Shown here: positions 33,957 to 42,172 of the stretch, in pieces
How positions within the stretch are numbered: the first letter of the stretch is position 1
Layout: the number at the start of each line of letters is the position of its first letter
Assembly (NCBI RefSeq): GCF_035712445.1
Contig: NZ_DASTAT010000002.1
Span: 1 to 64,000, forward strand
From: Oligoflexus sp.
GTDB lineage: Bacteria > Bdellovibrionota_B > Oligoflexia > Oligoflexales > Oligoflexaceae
Reading direction: 5' to 3'
DNA length: 64,000 nucleotides
Program-made: the position numbers and the translations under genes
Notes under the pieces: generated by a model
Database searches by the model: none
Seen by the model: only the letters and a program-made list of their open reading frames with translations
What the model was told of the DNA's origin: nothing

Positions 33957-35338
33957 CAGGCTTCCCCTCCCACCAGAATTTCGTCCACCTTCAAAGCTGG
34001 CTGTCCCACGGTCACGGGAATGGAGCCGCTCACCGATCCGCACATGCCTGGAGACAGCTCCAGGTTCTGACCGACCATGGAAATTTTTCTCAAGACCTCG
34101 GGGCCTGAACCGATCAGAGTCGCACCCCGGACAGGTCTATCAATCTTGCCGTCTTTGATCAGATATGCTTCCTCGACTGCAAAGTTGAAATCACCCGTGC
34201 CCGGCGTCACGCTTCCGCCGCCCATGACTTTGGCGAAAAGGCCTTCTTTCACAGTGGACAGCATCGCTTCCACGGAATGCGGACCGGCTTCGATATAGGT
34301 GTTCCGCATGCGCGAGGCCGGTGCGAATTTATAGGACTGACGCCGGCCGGACCCGGTGCGGGCATAGCCTGTTTTCATGTGACCCAGTCGATCCACCAGG
34401 AAGGATTCCAGGCGACCATTGCGAATCAGCTGGGTTTTCTGCGTGGGCATGCCTTCATCATCCATGTTGATGGAACCCCAAAGACCTGGGATGGTTCCAT
34501 CATCCACGGCGCTGACGGCTTCATGTGCGATCATCTCGCCCATCTTGTCGTGAAAGACCGAGGCTTTTTTCTCGACCGAAGTCGTTTCCAGAAGATGGCC
34601 GCAGGCCTCATGAAAAATCACGCCGCCAAAGCCATTATCAATAATGACCGGCATTTTTCCCGCGGGACAGGGATCGGCATGCAGAACGGTCAAAGCCCTT
34701 TTCACGAGCAAATCCGCCATTTCCTGGGGGTCCAGATCGCGGGTCAATTCCCAGCCGCGCGCGCCGCCAGGACCGTGGAAGGCGCGGGCTTGCTTGCTGC
34801 CATCGGCCGCGATCGCCGTCAGGGGCAGTCGCGTGTAGTGCCTTTGATCTTCCATCGCGAGGCCTTCCGAATCAAAGACCTGCACGGTTTGCCATTTTTG
34901 AAGGCTGCCGATATCCATCTGCACGATCTTCGGATTTTTGCGGGCGTATTCATCCACCTTCAGAAGATAGGCGATCTTCTCTTCATACGCCGCGTCACGA
35001 TCCAGACCGCGTTGGGCGGGCTGCCGATCGGCGGAACGCTGCACTTTAAGATTGCGGGCTTTGCCCTGCCCCGGTTTTCGATCAAGGCCGCAGATGAGCG
35101 CCACAATCCGCAGCAGCTCCTCGCGCTCGGCGATGTTGGTGTAGCCATAAACGGATTTATCGCCGAACAGCGCGCGAATACCGATGCCGAAATCAGTTCC
35201 GGTTTTTATATCTTTGACTTTTTGATCTTTGATGGCGATGACGCTGTGGACCGTTTGCTCGACATAAACGTCGACGAAATCAGCACCAAAAGAAAGCCCC
35301 TCTTGAATCAATTCCTGAGCTATCTGAACATCTAACAT
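33956..35338 (-). CDS. tldD: TldD metalloprotease subunit
   Basis: 460 residues. The metal-binding motif HEACGH (GGVIFHEACGHLLETTSVEK) is intact, as is the surrounding Gly-rich core (DDGTIPGLWGSINMDDEG). The C-terminus has SGSIPVTVGQPALKVDEILVG, usual for the family. It forms the active subunit with TldE encoded immediately downstream (1-base overlap). No upstream gene within 75 bases on this strand, so it is probably the first gene of tldD-pmbA-bcp. Confidence 0.94.
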   Translation of the reverse strand: MLDVQIAQELIQEGLSFGADFVDVYVEQTVHSVIAIKDQKVKDIKTGTDFGIGIRALFGDKSVYGYTNIAEREELLRIVALICGLDRKPGQGKARNLKVQRSADRQPAQRGLDRDAAYEEKIAYLLKVDEYARKNPKIVQMDIGSLQKWQTVQVFDSEGLAMEDQRHYTRLPLTAIAADGSKQARAFHGPGGARGWELTRDLDPQEMADLLVKRALTVLHADPCPAGKMPVIIDNGFGGVIFHEACGHLLETTSVEKKASVFHDKMGEMIAHEAVSAVDDGTIPGLWGSINMDDEGMPTQKTQLIRNGRLESFLVDRLGHMKTGYARTGSGRRQSYKFAPASRMRNTYIEAGPHSVEAMLSTVKEGLFAKVMGGGSVTPGTGDFNFAVEEAYLIKDGKIDRPVRGATLIGSGPEVLRKISMVGQNLELSPGMCGSVSGSIPVTVGQPALKVDEILVGGEA

Positions 35339-35417
35339 AGTTTGGCTTTACTCCATCGTGAGTGGCACAATGAGACTGAGCACTCTTCAGCCCTGAGTTT
35401 AACCAGTCCGGGCGCTT

Positions 35418-35666
35418 TTGGCCACAGTCATTAAGTCGCAACGAAAAATGCGGACAGACCCGTGCCTTTGCACGGTTGCAGAGGCCCGGGGCCTTGCGTT
35501 CGTGCTGGCTCGCTCTGACGTCCCAGCCCCGATGTACGACAAAATCTTTTCAATGGCATCCATGGGCGCTATCATGGCACTTATGACATTCGCAATGTTG
35601 ATAGTAAAAAAGAGTTTCTTGAAGGACGGACAGGAGATGTATTCGGAGTCGCGCAAGCGGATCTGA
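35418..35666 (+). CDS. Possible small membrane protein
   Basis: The open frame codes for 82 residues, but the likely start is ATG 35532, giving 44 residues with one hydrophobic helix (MGAIMALMTFAMLIVKK) and a basic tail. No good ribosome binding site precedes either start. What supports it is a very strong plus-strand terminator shortly after the stop, showing something is transcribed here. No family recognised. Confidence 0.4.
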   Translation: MATVIKSQRKMRTDPCLCTVAEARGLAFVLARSDVPAPMYDKIFSMASMGAIMALMTFAMLIVKKSFLKDGQEMYSESRKRI

Positions 35667-35701
35667 AGAAGTTCCTCAAGACCTTATAGGAAGATGGTGA
35701 T

Positions 35702-35741
35702 ACAGGGCTTTCGCCGCAGCGAGAGCCCTGTTGTTTTTTAT
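35702..35741 (+). terminator. Strong terminator after the small membrane protein
   Basis: A 13-bp stem (ACAGGGCT TTCGC pairing with GCGAG AGCCCTGT, loop CGCA) followed by TGTTTTTTA. On the minus strand there is no T tract, so it terminates plus-strand transcription, which must come from the 35.4-35.7 kb small gene. Confidence 0.85.
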
Positions 35742-35742
35742 T

Positions 35743-36480
35743 TCAACCGCGACAGCCGCGAATCACACCGAAGGTCCAGTCATCGGCGGCTTCGTTGAAC
35801 TCATCACCGCAGTTCCGATCCGAAGCACCACCGCTTGCCGAGTTGCGGTACGAGCAGGCGTCATGATCCATGCAGTCCTTGGTCCATGATGAAGGCAGCC
35901 AGCCGCCGCAGTCCGATCCGCAGCGTCCCATGCAGCCGTATCCGCTGGGCCAGTTGGTACCGACCAGAATATTCTCGCTGACGTAACCGGCGGCCTGCGT
36001 ACTCCACTCCGCTTTCACGGTCGTGTTTTTCTTGATGCAGGTGATGCCGTCATTGGTCAAAGAAAGACCTCTGTTATAGCGCTCGCTTTCGAAGGTGTAG
36101 TTGGCAGGAGCATACGACAGGTAATCGAGGATCTTATATGTGATCTGATCATCCGCAGGCGAGGCCTCGCTCAGCTGATTGGCTTGCGCGAAAGCGTCCG
36201 CAGCTTTTTTCAGGGCTGCCTTGTCCTCATCGTTCAGCGTTGCCCCGTGACTATCGAAGGTCTTGTAACCGTCATCGCCGTAGCTGATGTCGATGGTCTT
36301 GTCTCCAACGTTGACGGTCAGATCGCGCTGATCCGATGACTCAGCCTCGCGCGAAATTGTAACGCCGCTATCACCCAGGACCTTCGCCTTGTTTTGATCG
36401 GCCGTATTTTGCGGGGAATTTTTGGGAATGCCGCAGGCTGCCAACAGAAGGACTGGAATAGCCAAATAAAACTTAGTCAT
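35743..36480 (-). CDS. Phospholipase A2-like secreted lipoprotein
   Basis: 245 residues. Signal peptide with lipobox (LLLAAC, Cys16). Residues 30-170 are an unrecognised pro-like region with an acidic helix-rich part. The last 66 residues carry a calcium-loop-like GYGCMGRCGSDCGGW, the active-site pattern CMDHDAC (His206-Asp207) and a downstream acidic EFNEAADDW, plus eight cysteines suited to disulfides. This matches the secreted PLA2 superfamily, which cleaves the sn-2 ester of phospholipids with Ca2+. As a small bacterial member with a long N-terminal region it could be a zymogen. Assignment from motifs; activity not shown. Confidence 0.75.
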   Translation of the reverse strand: MTKFYLAIPVLLLAACGIPKNSPQNTADQNKAKVLGDSGVTISREAESSDQRDLTVNVGDKTIDISYGDDGYKTFDSHGATLNDEDKAALKKAADAFAQANQLSEASPADDQITYKILDYLSYAPANYTFESERYNRGLSLTNDGITCIKKNTTVKAEWSTQAAGYVSENILVGTNWPSGYGCMGRCGSDCGGWLPSSWTKDCMDHDACSYRNSASGGASDRNCGDEFNEAADDWTFGVIRGCRG

Positions 36481-36653
36481 GAACTTTCCCTTCAGAGAAG
36501 TGATCTTCAGGTTTGAACACTTATCGGGAAGGGAGCGGCCGAAGCTGAAAGGGTGGTTTGCCGTGACCTGTAGCCTTGAAGGACCACAGGCCTATTCGGG
36601 AACGTGACAGGGTGTAAAACTCATAAGGGGGATCCGTACTCGGGCTCCCGCAG

Positions 36654-37559
36654 TCACTGGATCGCGGCGCCGGTCACAGACCAGTACTTATCACCTTGGA
36701 AAACAAGCACATCGCCGCTGACTTCCTTCTTTCCTGAATCCACGCGCATCGCGAGCTGCGTGTAGTCTTCATGTCCGGTGAGGGGAACCTTGGCCCGCGA
36801 CCAGGCGAGGCTGAGGCCAGACATTTCCAGCAGCGCGACCGTTTCCTTGCCCGCGAACCAATAGCCGCCCGATTCCGTTTCCCCGGCCGCGATGATGCCT
36901 CCTTCCAAGGAAACCGGCAGAGCGCTACTGAATTGGCTCACGGAAGGGGTACCGTTGCGAATCGCCAGAATCGCGATGTTGGTATCAAGATGAAGAATGA
37001 TGGTGTCGACCGCAGCATAAAGAACCCGAGCCTTCGTCCAGTCGCCTTTGATGCTCGAGGTGTTGAAGTTTTCCACCGGGACCGTACCGCCGGCAGCTTC
37101 ACCGGCCTTCCTGCGCCCCAGGGTCTGGGGGCCCACGAGCCAGAATTTGCCATCGGGCAGGGTGAAAAGGCTGTAACCCGAAGGCTGAACGATCGCGGCA
37201 TCCATCTGGGCCGGCGGCGCGTCGGCGGCCGCATTATAGAGCCAGGATTTGCCATCTTTACCAAAGAGCACGATCTGGGTCGTGGAGACCTTGTTCACCA
37301 GATTGATATTGGCTTTGAATTCAGGCGTCAGGCCCGCATTGTTTTTGGCCTCGGTCAGGTTCGGCCCAACGTAATCGGTTGGCTTCCCGCTATCGGTTTT
37401 CACATCACCATCGCTCTGATCCGGTGAAGCCGGCAAAGGAATGGAAGCCGCGACTTCCCCTCGACGGTTGACCGCCTCTTCCGAGCAAGCAAACGTCAAT
37501 GAAAGCAGAGCCATAGCTGCAGATTTCGTCCATAAGCTTGTCAAGGCCCAGTCTCCCAT
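36654..37559 (-). CDS. Lipoprotein of unknown function
   Basis: 301 residues from ATG at 37559 (MGDWALTSLWTKS), leading to a lipobox (LTFAC). A longer in-frame reading would add residues without signal character. The mature part is beta-rich with repeated FxxPDGKFWLVG-type elements and may be a small propeller (SLFTLPDGKFWLVGPQT, GGIIAAGETESGGYWFAGKE). No enzyme motif. RBS is weak. It stands alone; the next gene is divergent. Confidence 0.7.
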   Translation of the reverse strand: MGDWALTSLWTKSAAMALLSLTFACSEEAVNRRGEVAASIPLPASPDQSDGDVKTDSGKPTDYVGPNLTEAKNNAGLTPEFKANINLVNKVSTTQIVLFGKDGKSWLYNAAADAPPAQMDAAIVQPSGYSLFTLPDGKFWLVGPQTLGRRKAGEAAGGTVPVENFNTSSIKGDWTKARVLYAAVDTIILHLDTNIAILAIRNGTPSVSQFSSALPVSLEGGIIAAGETESGGYWFAGKETVALLEMSGLSLAWSRAKVPLTGHEDYTQLAMRVDSGKKEVSGDVLVFQGDKYWSVTGAAIQ

Positions 37560-37799
37560 CCTAATCGCATGGATTCTTATCCCTATCTTTTCGACATTTT
37601 CTAAGAGTTTCTTAACGAAAAAAACCACGGTCTTCGAAGTGAGAAAAATTTTCCTAAGTCAGATTCTTGCCGTAAAATAAGGGTTGATCCAATGTCACCC
37701 TTTAACGCCCCACAATAACTGGCTTCAAGAAGCTTGGATAAAGTCATGTCCATAAGCTTCCGATACTTTATTGAGCCCTTCCTCGAGGAGTCCCAATTG

Positions 37800-39920
37800 A
37801 TGCGCCGTTACCTGACCCACATTCTGCTGCTCGCAACAACCCTTGCAACACCGGGTAACTCATCGAAAGTTTTCGCCGATTCAGGATATGACCAAACCCT
37901 GAAGAAGGCCCTTAATACCCTGAAGGAACAGCAGCAGGAAAAATCCCGTAACGCCCTGAATGCCCTGGCGGAACAGGTTCAGAGCGATATGGAGCCGGCC
38001 AAGCGCCTGCAGGCCGCGATCATGCTGGCCGCATTTTACTGGGACAGCAACTACCGGCTTTCGCGTACTTACCTCGGCATCGCGGAATCATTACGGAATC
38101 CCACCGTTCCCGAACTGAGCCGCTTCGATGCGGAAATCGACCACATGAAGGTTCGTTTCCGCCATGCGGCGCTTTTGGATTTGGATACCAAGCGCGAGCT
38201 GGAAAATCAGCTGAAAGCGAATCCTCCCGAGCCGCTGCGCCTTTCCCTTGTGGAAATGCTGCTCGACACGGATGATGCCCTGAAACTGAACGCGGACTTC
38301 ATTGCGGCCTATAAGCGATACTACACGGGCTATCCGCGCACGGTGCGCCGTGATCGTTTCCTGCGTAAAGCGGCTGACATTTACTATGCTCAGGGCGAGC
38401 ATGCTGCTTACTTTCATCAGCTCGAAGGTCTTTTGGACCAATATCCAATCAGCGAAGAAGCGAAGGCCAGCCTGGATCGCCTGATTGAACATGCCCAGGG
38501 TAAAAAGCAGCCGTCGTATGCCTTCACCTTCCCCCTTCTGAAGAAGGTCTATCGCAATTCGTCGGCGGAGCCCGAGCAGCAAAAACGCATCCTGAGCCTG
38601 GTCGCGACCCCGATGCGTCGCACGGCCAAGGATCAGCCTCAAAAACTGGAAATCATCGATCAGATTCGCCTTTATGCCTATCTTCAACTCTACGATGAAG
38701 CTTTGACCCTGGCGCAGGCCGGTCTGAGCCAGCCGAACATCCCCCAAAAACTGCGGGATGAACTGACCAACTGGAACGCCTTCATCCTTTCTGAAAAGGG
38801 CGATCACCAGACGGCTCTGACCCGTTTCCCCACGCTCAACAAAAATGCGAGCGCGATCGAAGTCCTCTTCCAGGAATCCCAGGCCAAAAGCCTGATGAGT
38901 TCGCGGCAGTTTCCGCAGGCGGCCCAGATCTATAGCCAGCTGATGAAGCGCAAGGATCATCCGCGCTACCGCTGGTATTACTTCTGGAACTCCCTGGCCG
39001 GTGGCAACCTCGATACCGCACGTCGTTTCATGAGCAGCAAAGGCGAGCAGGTTTTCAATGAAACGGAATTCCGTCGCGACGCCTCCCTTTACTGGCGTGG
39101 ACGCGCGGCCATCAGCGGCGGTCAGCTGGAAGAAGCGCAGCAGCTCTTTAAGAATCTGACTGAACGTCAGCAGCCCGGGTATTACGGAATGCTGGCCAAG
39201 AGCGCGCTGGCGCAAGGCCGTAAACTGGCGGAAAAAAATAAGGCCGCTGTGGCCGATTCTGAAGAAGAAGCCGCGCCGCTGAATGATGAGAGCGTGTCGC
39301 CCAAGGCCTTGCTTGCGGCATTCAAGCCGATGGATCGCCTGGATTCGCAGGATATCAAAGCCGCGGTCACCGTTCCGGCCAGTGGCGCGAAGAACGAATC
39401 CATTCCCTTTGCCAATTATGTTTATGAGATTGCCAAAGTCACGGCGATGGATCCCTATCTGATCCTGAGCATCATCAAATCGGAAAGCGCCTTCAATTCG
39501 CGGGCTCTTTCCACCGCCGGAGCCCAGGGCCTCATGCAGCTGATGCCCTATACCGCCGTGCGCCTCGCCCGACTGCTCGATGACCAGGATTTCCGCCTGG
39601 ATCAGCTGCAGGCGGCCGATACCAATCTTCTTTATGGCAGCCTCTACCTGGCCCTGCTTCTGAACTACTATAATGGTCACGAAGTGCCTGCTGTCGCCGC
39701 GTATAACGCAGGACCCCAGGTGGTCAACAAGTGGCTGCGCGAATGCCAGAACTGTCCAGTCGATGCCTTTGTGGAATTCATTCCCTACGCGGAGACCAGA
39801 AATTACGTCAAAAAAGTACTGAACACCTACAGCAGCTACTATCAGGCCGAGCCGCAGAGCGAGCCCAATTACCTGTATAAAGAGCTGCCCACTGAGTTCC
39901 CGGACACGCAAATCTTTTGA
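37800..39920 (+). CDS. Soluble lytic murein transglycosylase (Slt70-like)
   Basis: 706 residues from ATG at 37800 (GAGGAG upstream), giving a signal peptide (YLTHILLLATTLATPG). The long N-terminal part is alpha-helical, TPR/superhelical in look (LYDEALTLAQAGLSQPNIP, FPQAAQIYSQLMKRK). The C-terminal SLT domain has IIKSESAFNSRALSTAGAQG with the catalytic Glu, LMQLMPYTAVRLA and AVAAYNAGPQVVNKW. It cleaves the MurNAc-GlcNAc bond forming anhydro-MurNAc in the periplasm. Longer than a minimal SLT and similar to Slt70 in layout. Confidence 0.94.
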   Translation: MRRYLTHILLLATTLATPGNSSKVFADSGYDQTLKKALNTLKEQQQEKSRNALNALAEQVQSDMEPAKRLQAAIMLAAFYWDSNYRLSRTYLGIAESLRNPTVPELSRFDAEIDHMKVRFRHAALLDLDTKRELENQLKANPPEPLRLSLVEMLLDTDDALKLNADFIAAYKRYYTGYPRTVRRDRFLRKAADIYYAQGEHAAYFHQLEGLLDQYPISEEAKASLDRLIEHAQGKKQPSYAFTFPLLKKVYRNSSAEPEQQKRILSLVATPMRRTAKDQPQKLEIIDQIRLYAYLQLYDEALTLAQAGLSQPNIPQKLRDELTNWNAFILSEKGDHQTALTRFPTLNKNASAIEVLFQESQAKSLMSSRQFPQAAQIYSQLMKRKDHPRYRWYYFWNSLAGGNLDTARRFMSSKGEQVFNETEFRRDASLYWRGRAAISGGQLEEAQQLFKNLTERQQPGYYGMLAKSALAQGRKLAEKNKAAVADSEEEAAPLNDESVSPKALLAAFKPMDRLDSQDIKAAVTVPASGAKNESIPFANYVYEIAKVTAMDPYLILSIIKSESAFNSRALSTAGAQGLMQLMPYTAVRLARLLDDQDFRLDQLQAADTNLLYGSLYLALLLNYYNGHEVPAVAAYNAGPQVVNKWLRECQNCPVDAFVEFIPYAETRNYVKKVLNTYSSYYQAEPQSEPNYLYKELPTEFPDTQIF

Positions 39921-39983
39921 TTTTCAAGTCAGGCGCGGCGCTGTTATCCTCGTAAGAATTCCGACGTCACGAGGATCTTTGAC

Positions 39984-40901
39984 ATGCGCCGTGTCCCGCT
40001 CTTCTTTTTGCTTCTTTTCGCCTCTATTCTGGTTGGTTTCCTGACCTGGCGGCTCCGCGCTCCCCTTCGCCAAGAAAATCCCATAGTCTTGAAAGAACCC
40101 GGCGCCGACGTGATGGAGTTCATCTTCTTTGGTGACAATGGCAGCGGGCTGCCCGCGCAGTTCAAACTCGCCGAGGCCCTGGAGCGTTACTGCCTGACTC
40201 ATCCCATACGAGCTGTGTTCATGTTAGGGGACAACTTCTATCCGGTGGGCGTGCAATCGGTCGATGATCCCCAGTGGCAAACCAAATTCCACGACGCCTA
40301 TGGAACGCCATGCCTGAGCCAGCTTCCTTTTTATCCCATCCTCGGCAATCACGACTATAAAGGCCATCCTGCCGCGCAAATCGCCTATACGGCCAAGCAA
40401 AAACAATGGCGCATGCCCCATCGCTTCTACAGCGTGCAATTTGGTGATTTGGCAAAAATAATTGCGCTCGATACCAACGTCGCCGATATCTGTGGCTTCT
40501 CGGAGCACTGCGTTCTGGATTTTTTGCGTACATCTTTGCAGGATTCCAGCATCCCCTTCCGCATCGTGATCGGTCATCATCCGATCCTGAGTTCCAGCGG
40601 AAAGTACGGCACCACAATCCTTGGACGGATTTTGCGATCCTTCATGTGCAAAACGGGGGCCATTTACATCGCGGGACATTCCCATCATCTTGAGCATCGC
40701 CAGGACGCGGATTGTGCGCTGGAACTGTTTATCGCCGGTGGCGGCGGCGCATCGCTCTATGAAGTCAGAAAAGATGATCCCGGGACGCGTTTCGTGCAAT
40801 CGAACCATGGATTCCTGAGCGTCAAGGTCAGCAAGGCCGGTAGCGCATTCACCTTCTTCGATAGTGATCTGAAGCAGCTGTACTCGTTTCCCGACCGCTA
40901 A
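39984..40901 (+). CDS. Metallophosphoesterase, purple acid phosphatase-like
   Basis: 305 residues with an N-terminal membrane anchor or signal (RRVPLFFLLLFASILVGFLTW). All metal motifs of the family occur: FIFFGDNGSG, MLGDNFYPVG, ILGNHDYKG, IGHHPILSS and GHSHHLEH, in the order typical of tartrate-resistant acid phosphatases. It would hydrolyse phosphate monoesters in the periplasm with a dinuclear metal centre. No phosphate or nucleotide transporter neighbours; substrate unknown. It begins 64 bases after the transglycosylase. Confidence 0.92.
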   Translation: MRRVPLFFLLLFASILVGFLTWRLRAPLRQENPIVLKEPGADVMEFIFFGDNGSGLPAQFKLAEALERYCLTHPIRAVFMLGDNFYPVGVQSVDDPQWQTKFHDAYGTPCLSQLPFYPILGNHDYKGHPAAQIAYTAKQKQWRMPHRFYSVQFGDLAKIIALDTNVADICGFSEHCVLDFLRTSLQDSSIPFRIVIGHHPILSSSGKYGTTILGRILRSFMCKTGAIYIAGHSHHLEHRQDADCALELFIAGGGGASLYEVRKDDPGTRFVQSNHGFLSVKVSKAGSAFTFFDSDLKQLYSFPDR

Positions 40902-40925
40902 ATTTATTCAATAAGCGCAAAACAC

Positions 40926-40954
40926 TTGCCTCGCCCGTTCAATCAGGCTACCTT
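40926..40954 (+). promoter_or_regulatory. Likely promoter of the HU gene
   Basis: TTGCCT and TACCTT, 17 bases apart, about 45 bases before the start codon. The same -35 hexamer occurs before mtaB. Confidence 0.5.
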
Positions 40955-40998
40955 CAGGGAAAATTATCACTCTCTGCTAGTTTTGGAGGAAGTTCTCA

Positions 40999-41280
40999 AT
41001 GAACCGTTCCGAGCTGATTGACGCCATGGCGAAGCAAACTGGAGCTACAAAAGCTGATACAGACCGCTTTCTGAATGCCTTCACTTCGATTGTTGAAAAA
41101 AACATTAAGAGAAAAGAAGGTGTGAAACTGGTCGGCTTCGGCACGTTCTCGATCTCGAAGCGCAAAGCCCGTCTGGGCCGCAATCCACAGTCGGGCGAAG
41201 AGATTCAGATTCCCGCCCGCACGGTTCCCGTTTTCCGTCCAGGCGCCTTGCTCAAGCAAGCCGTCAACACAGCGAAATGA
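40999..41280 (+). CDS. HU-family nucleoid-associated protein
   Basis: 93 residues, a normal length. It begins MNRSELIDAMAKQTGATKAD and has the DNA-binding arm region (VKLVGFGTFSISKRKARLGR, NPQSGEEIQIPARTVPVFRP). HU dimers bend DNA without strong sequence preference and organise the nucleoid. Whether it is HU or an IHF-like subunit cannot be settled; a single gene with GGAGG upstream. Confidence 0.94.
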   Translation: MNRSELIDAMAKQTGATKADTDRFLNAFTSIVEKNIKRKEGVKLVGFGTFSISKRKARLGRNPQSGEEIQIPARTVPVFRPGALLKQAVNTAK

Positions 41281-41291
41281 GCCAGATCTAA

Positions 41292-41317
41292 GCGTTCCCG
41301 CCCATTCGCGGGAACGC
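41292..41317. terminator. Hairpin between convergent HU and exonuclease genes
   Basis: A perfect 10-bp stem, GCGTTCCCGC/GCGGGAACGC with a 6-base loop, 11 bases after the HU stop. There is no proper T tract on either strand, so it may be a bidirectional, weak terminator or mRNA-stabilising element. Confidence 0.55.
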
Positions 41318-41324
41318 ATAGCCT

Positions 41325-42050
41325 TTAGCAGCCGCCGAGATTTTCTTCCTGATGGAAGTCCTGCATCCCGGTATAGACGTCTGTTTTCAAAAACTCGCGT
41401 TCCACCGGCAGCTGATCCTCCAGCACATCCTTGAACCAGACGCGTTTCTCATTATCCCAGCGATAGCGATTGTTCCGGAGCTTATCCTTCGTTTCAAAAG
41501 GCGCACGGGTGGCAAAGACTCTCACCTCGCGGTAGTAACTTCTTTGAACGAGTTCGGCGAAATAAGGCTCCATGATGCGGAAGGTCGTCGCGCAATCAAA
41601 GAGCGCGCGGTGGGCGAAGGGGTTCACGAAACCATGATCCGCGGCCAGATAATTCAGGGCGCGGGTGCGATAGCCTTTTTGCTCCCAGTCGATATGCTTA
41701 AGGCTGCAGGCCCAGTGCAGGTCAAGGCCGGAATACTCGCTTCTTTTTTGCATAAAACTACGATCGAATTCCGCATTATGCGCGACCACGATCGAAGCCC
41801 GTTCCAGAATCCGGCGCACCATGGCCCAGTCGATAGCCTGCCCCTTCAGCATCTCATCCGTCAGTCCGGTGATTTTCTGCACCTCGGGCGTCAGGGGCTG
41901 CTCGGGATCTTCGAGCCCACTGTACATGGTCGTGATTGCCGGCTTACCCGTCTCGCCCACGCCGAACTCGATCAGGCCTATTTCGATAATGCGATCGGTT
42001 TCGCAATTAATTCCCGTCGTTTCCAAATCCAAAACCACACCGTAATCCAT
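41325..42050 (-). CDS. DnaQ-like 3'-5' exonuclease (DEDDh family)
   Basis: 241 residues. The Exo motifs are present: VLDLETTGINCETDRIIEIG (Asp/Glu), VAHNAEFDRSFM, and HRALFDCATTFRI (His and Asp). This matches epsilon-subunit-like proofreading or RNase T-type exonucleases. A 60-residue C-terminal extension rich in Arg/Trp (NNRYRWDNEKRVWFKD) resembles the tail of stand-alone DnaQ-like nucleases. No polymerase gene nearby. Probably single. Confidence 0.9.
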   Translation of the reverse strand: MDYGVVLDLETTGINCETDRIIEIGLIEFGVGETGKPAITTMYSGLEDPEQPLTPEVQKITGLTDEMLKGQAIDWAMVRRILERASIVVAHNAEFDRSFMQKRSEYSGLDLHWACSLKHIDWEQKGYRTRALNYLAADHGFVNPFAHRALFDCATTFRIMEPYFAELVQRSYYREVRVFATRAPFETKDKLRNNRYRWDNEKRVWFKDVLEDQLPVEREFLKTDVYTGMQDFHQEENLGGC

Positions 42051-42079
42051 CTCTAACTCCTAGGCTGTTTTTGCCTCTT

Positions 42080-42108
42080 TTGCTAGCACCGTCAGGTTGA
42101 TGTAAAAT
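42080..42108 (+). promoter_or_regulatory. Likely promoter of the GAF/HD-GYP gene
   Basis: TTGCTA and TAAAAT, separated by 17 bases, about 65 bases before the start codon. The -10 is the best in the window. Confidence 0.5.
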
Positions 42109-42172
42109 AAAGGCATGAGGACGATCCCGGCCGCCGGCCCTTTTTGGGGATCTCATCTTATAGCGAGCACCC

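Noticed and set aside
38091..39911. A 606-codon open frame on the minus strand, antisense to the transglycosylase gene
   Set aside because: It mirrors almost the whole slt gene, has no ribosome binding site or domain, and its composition matches antisense frames of GC-rich genes.
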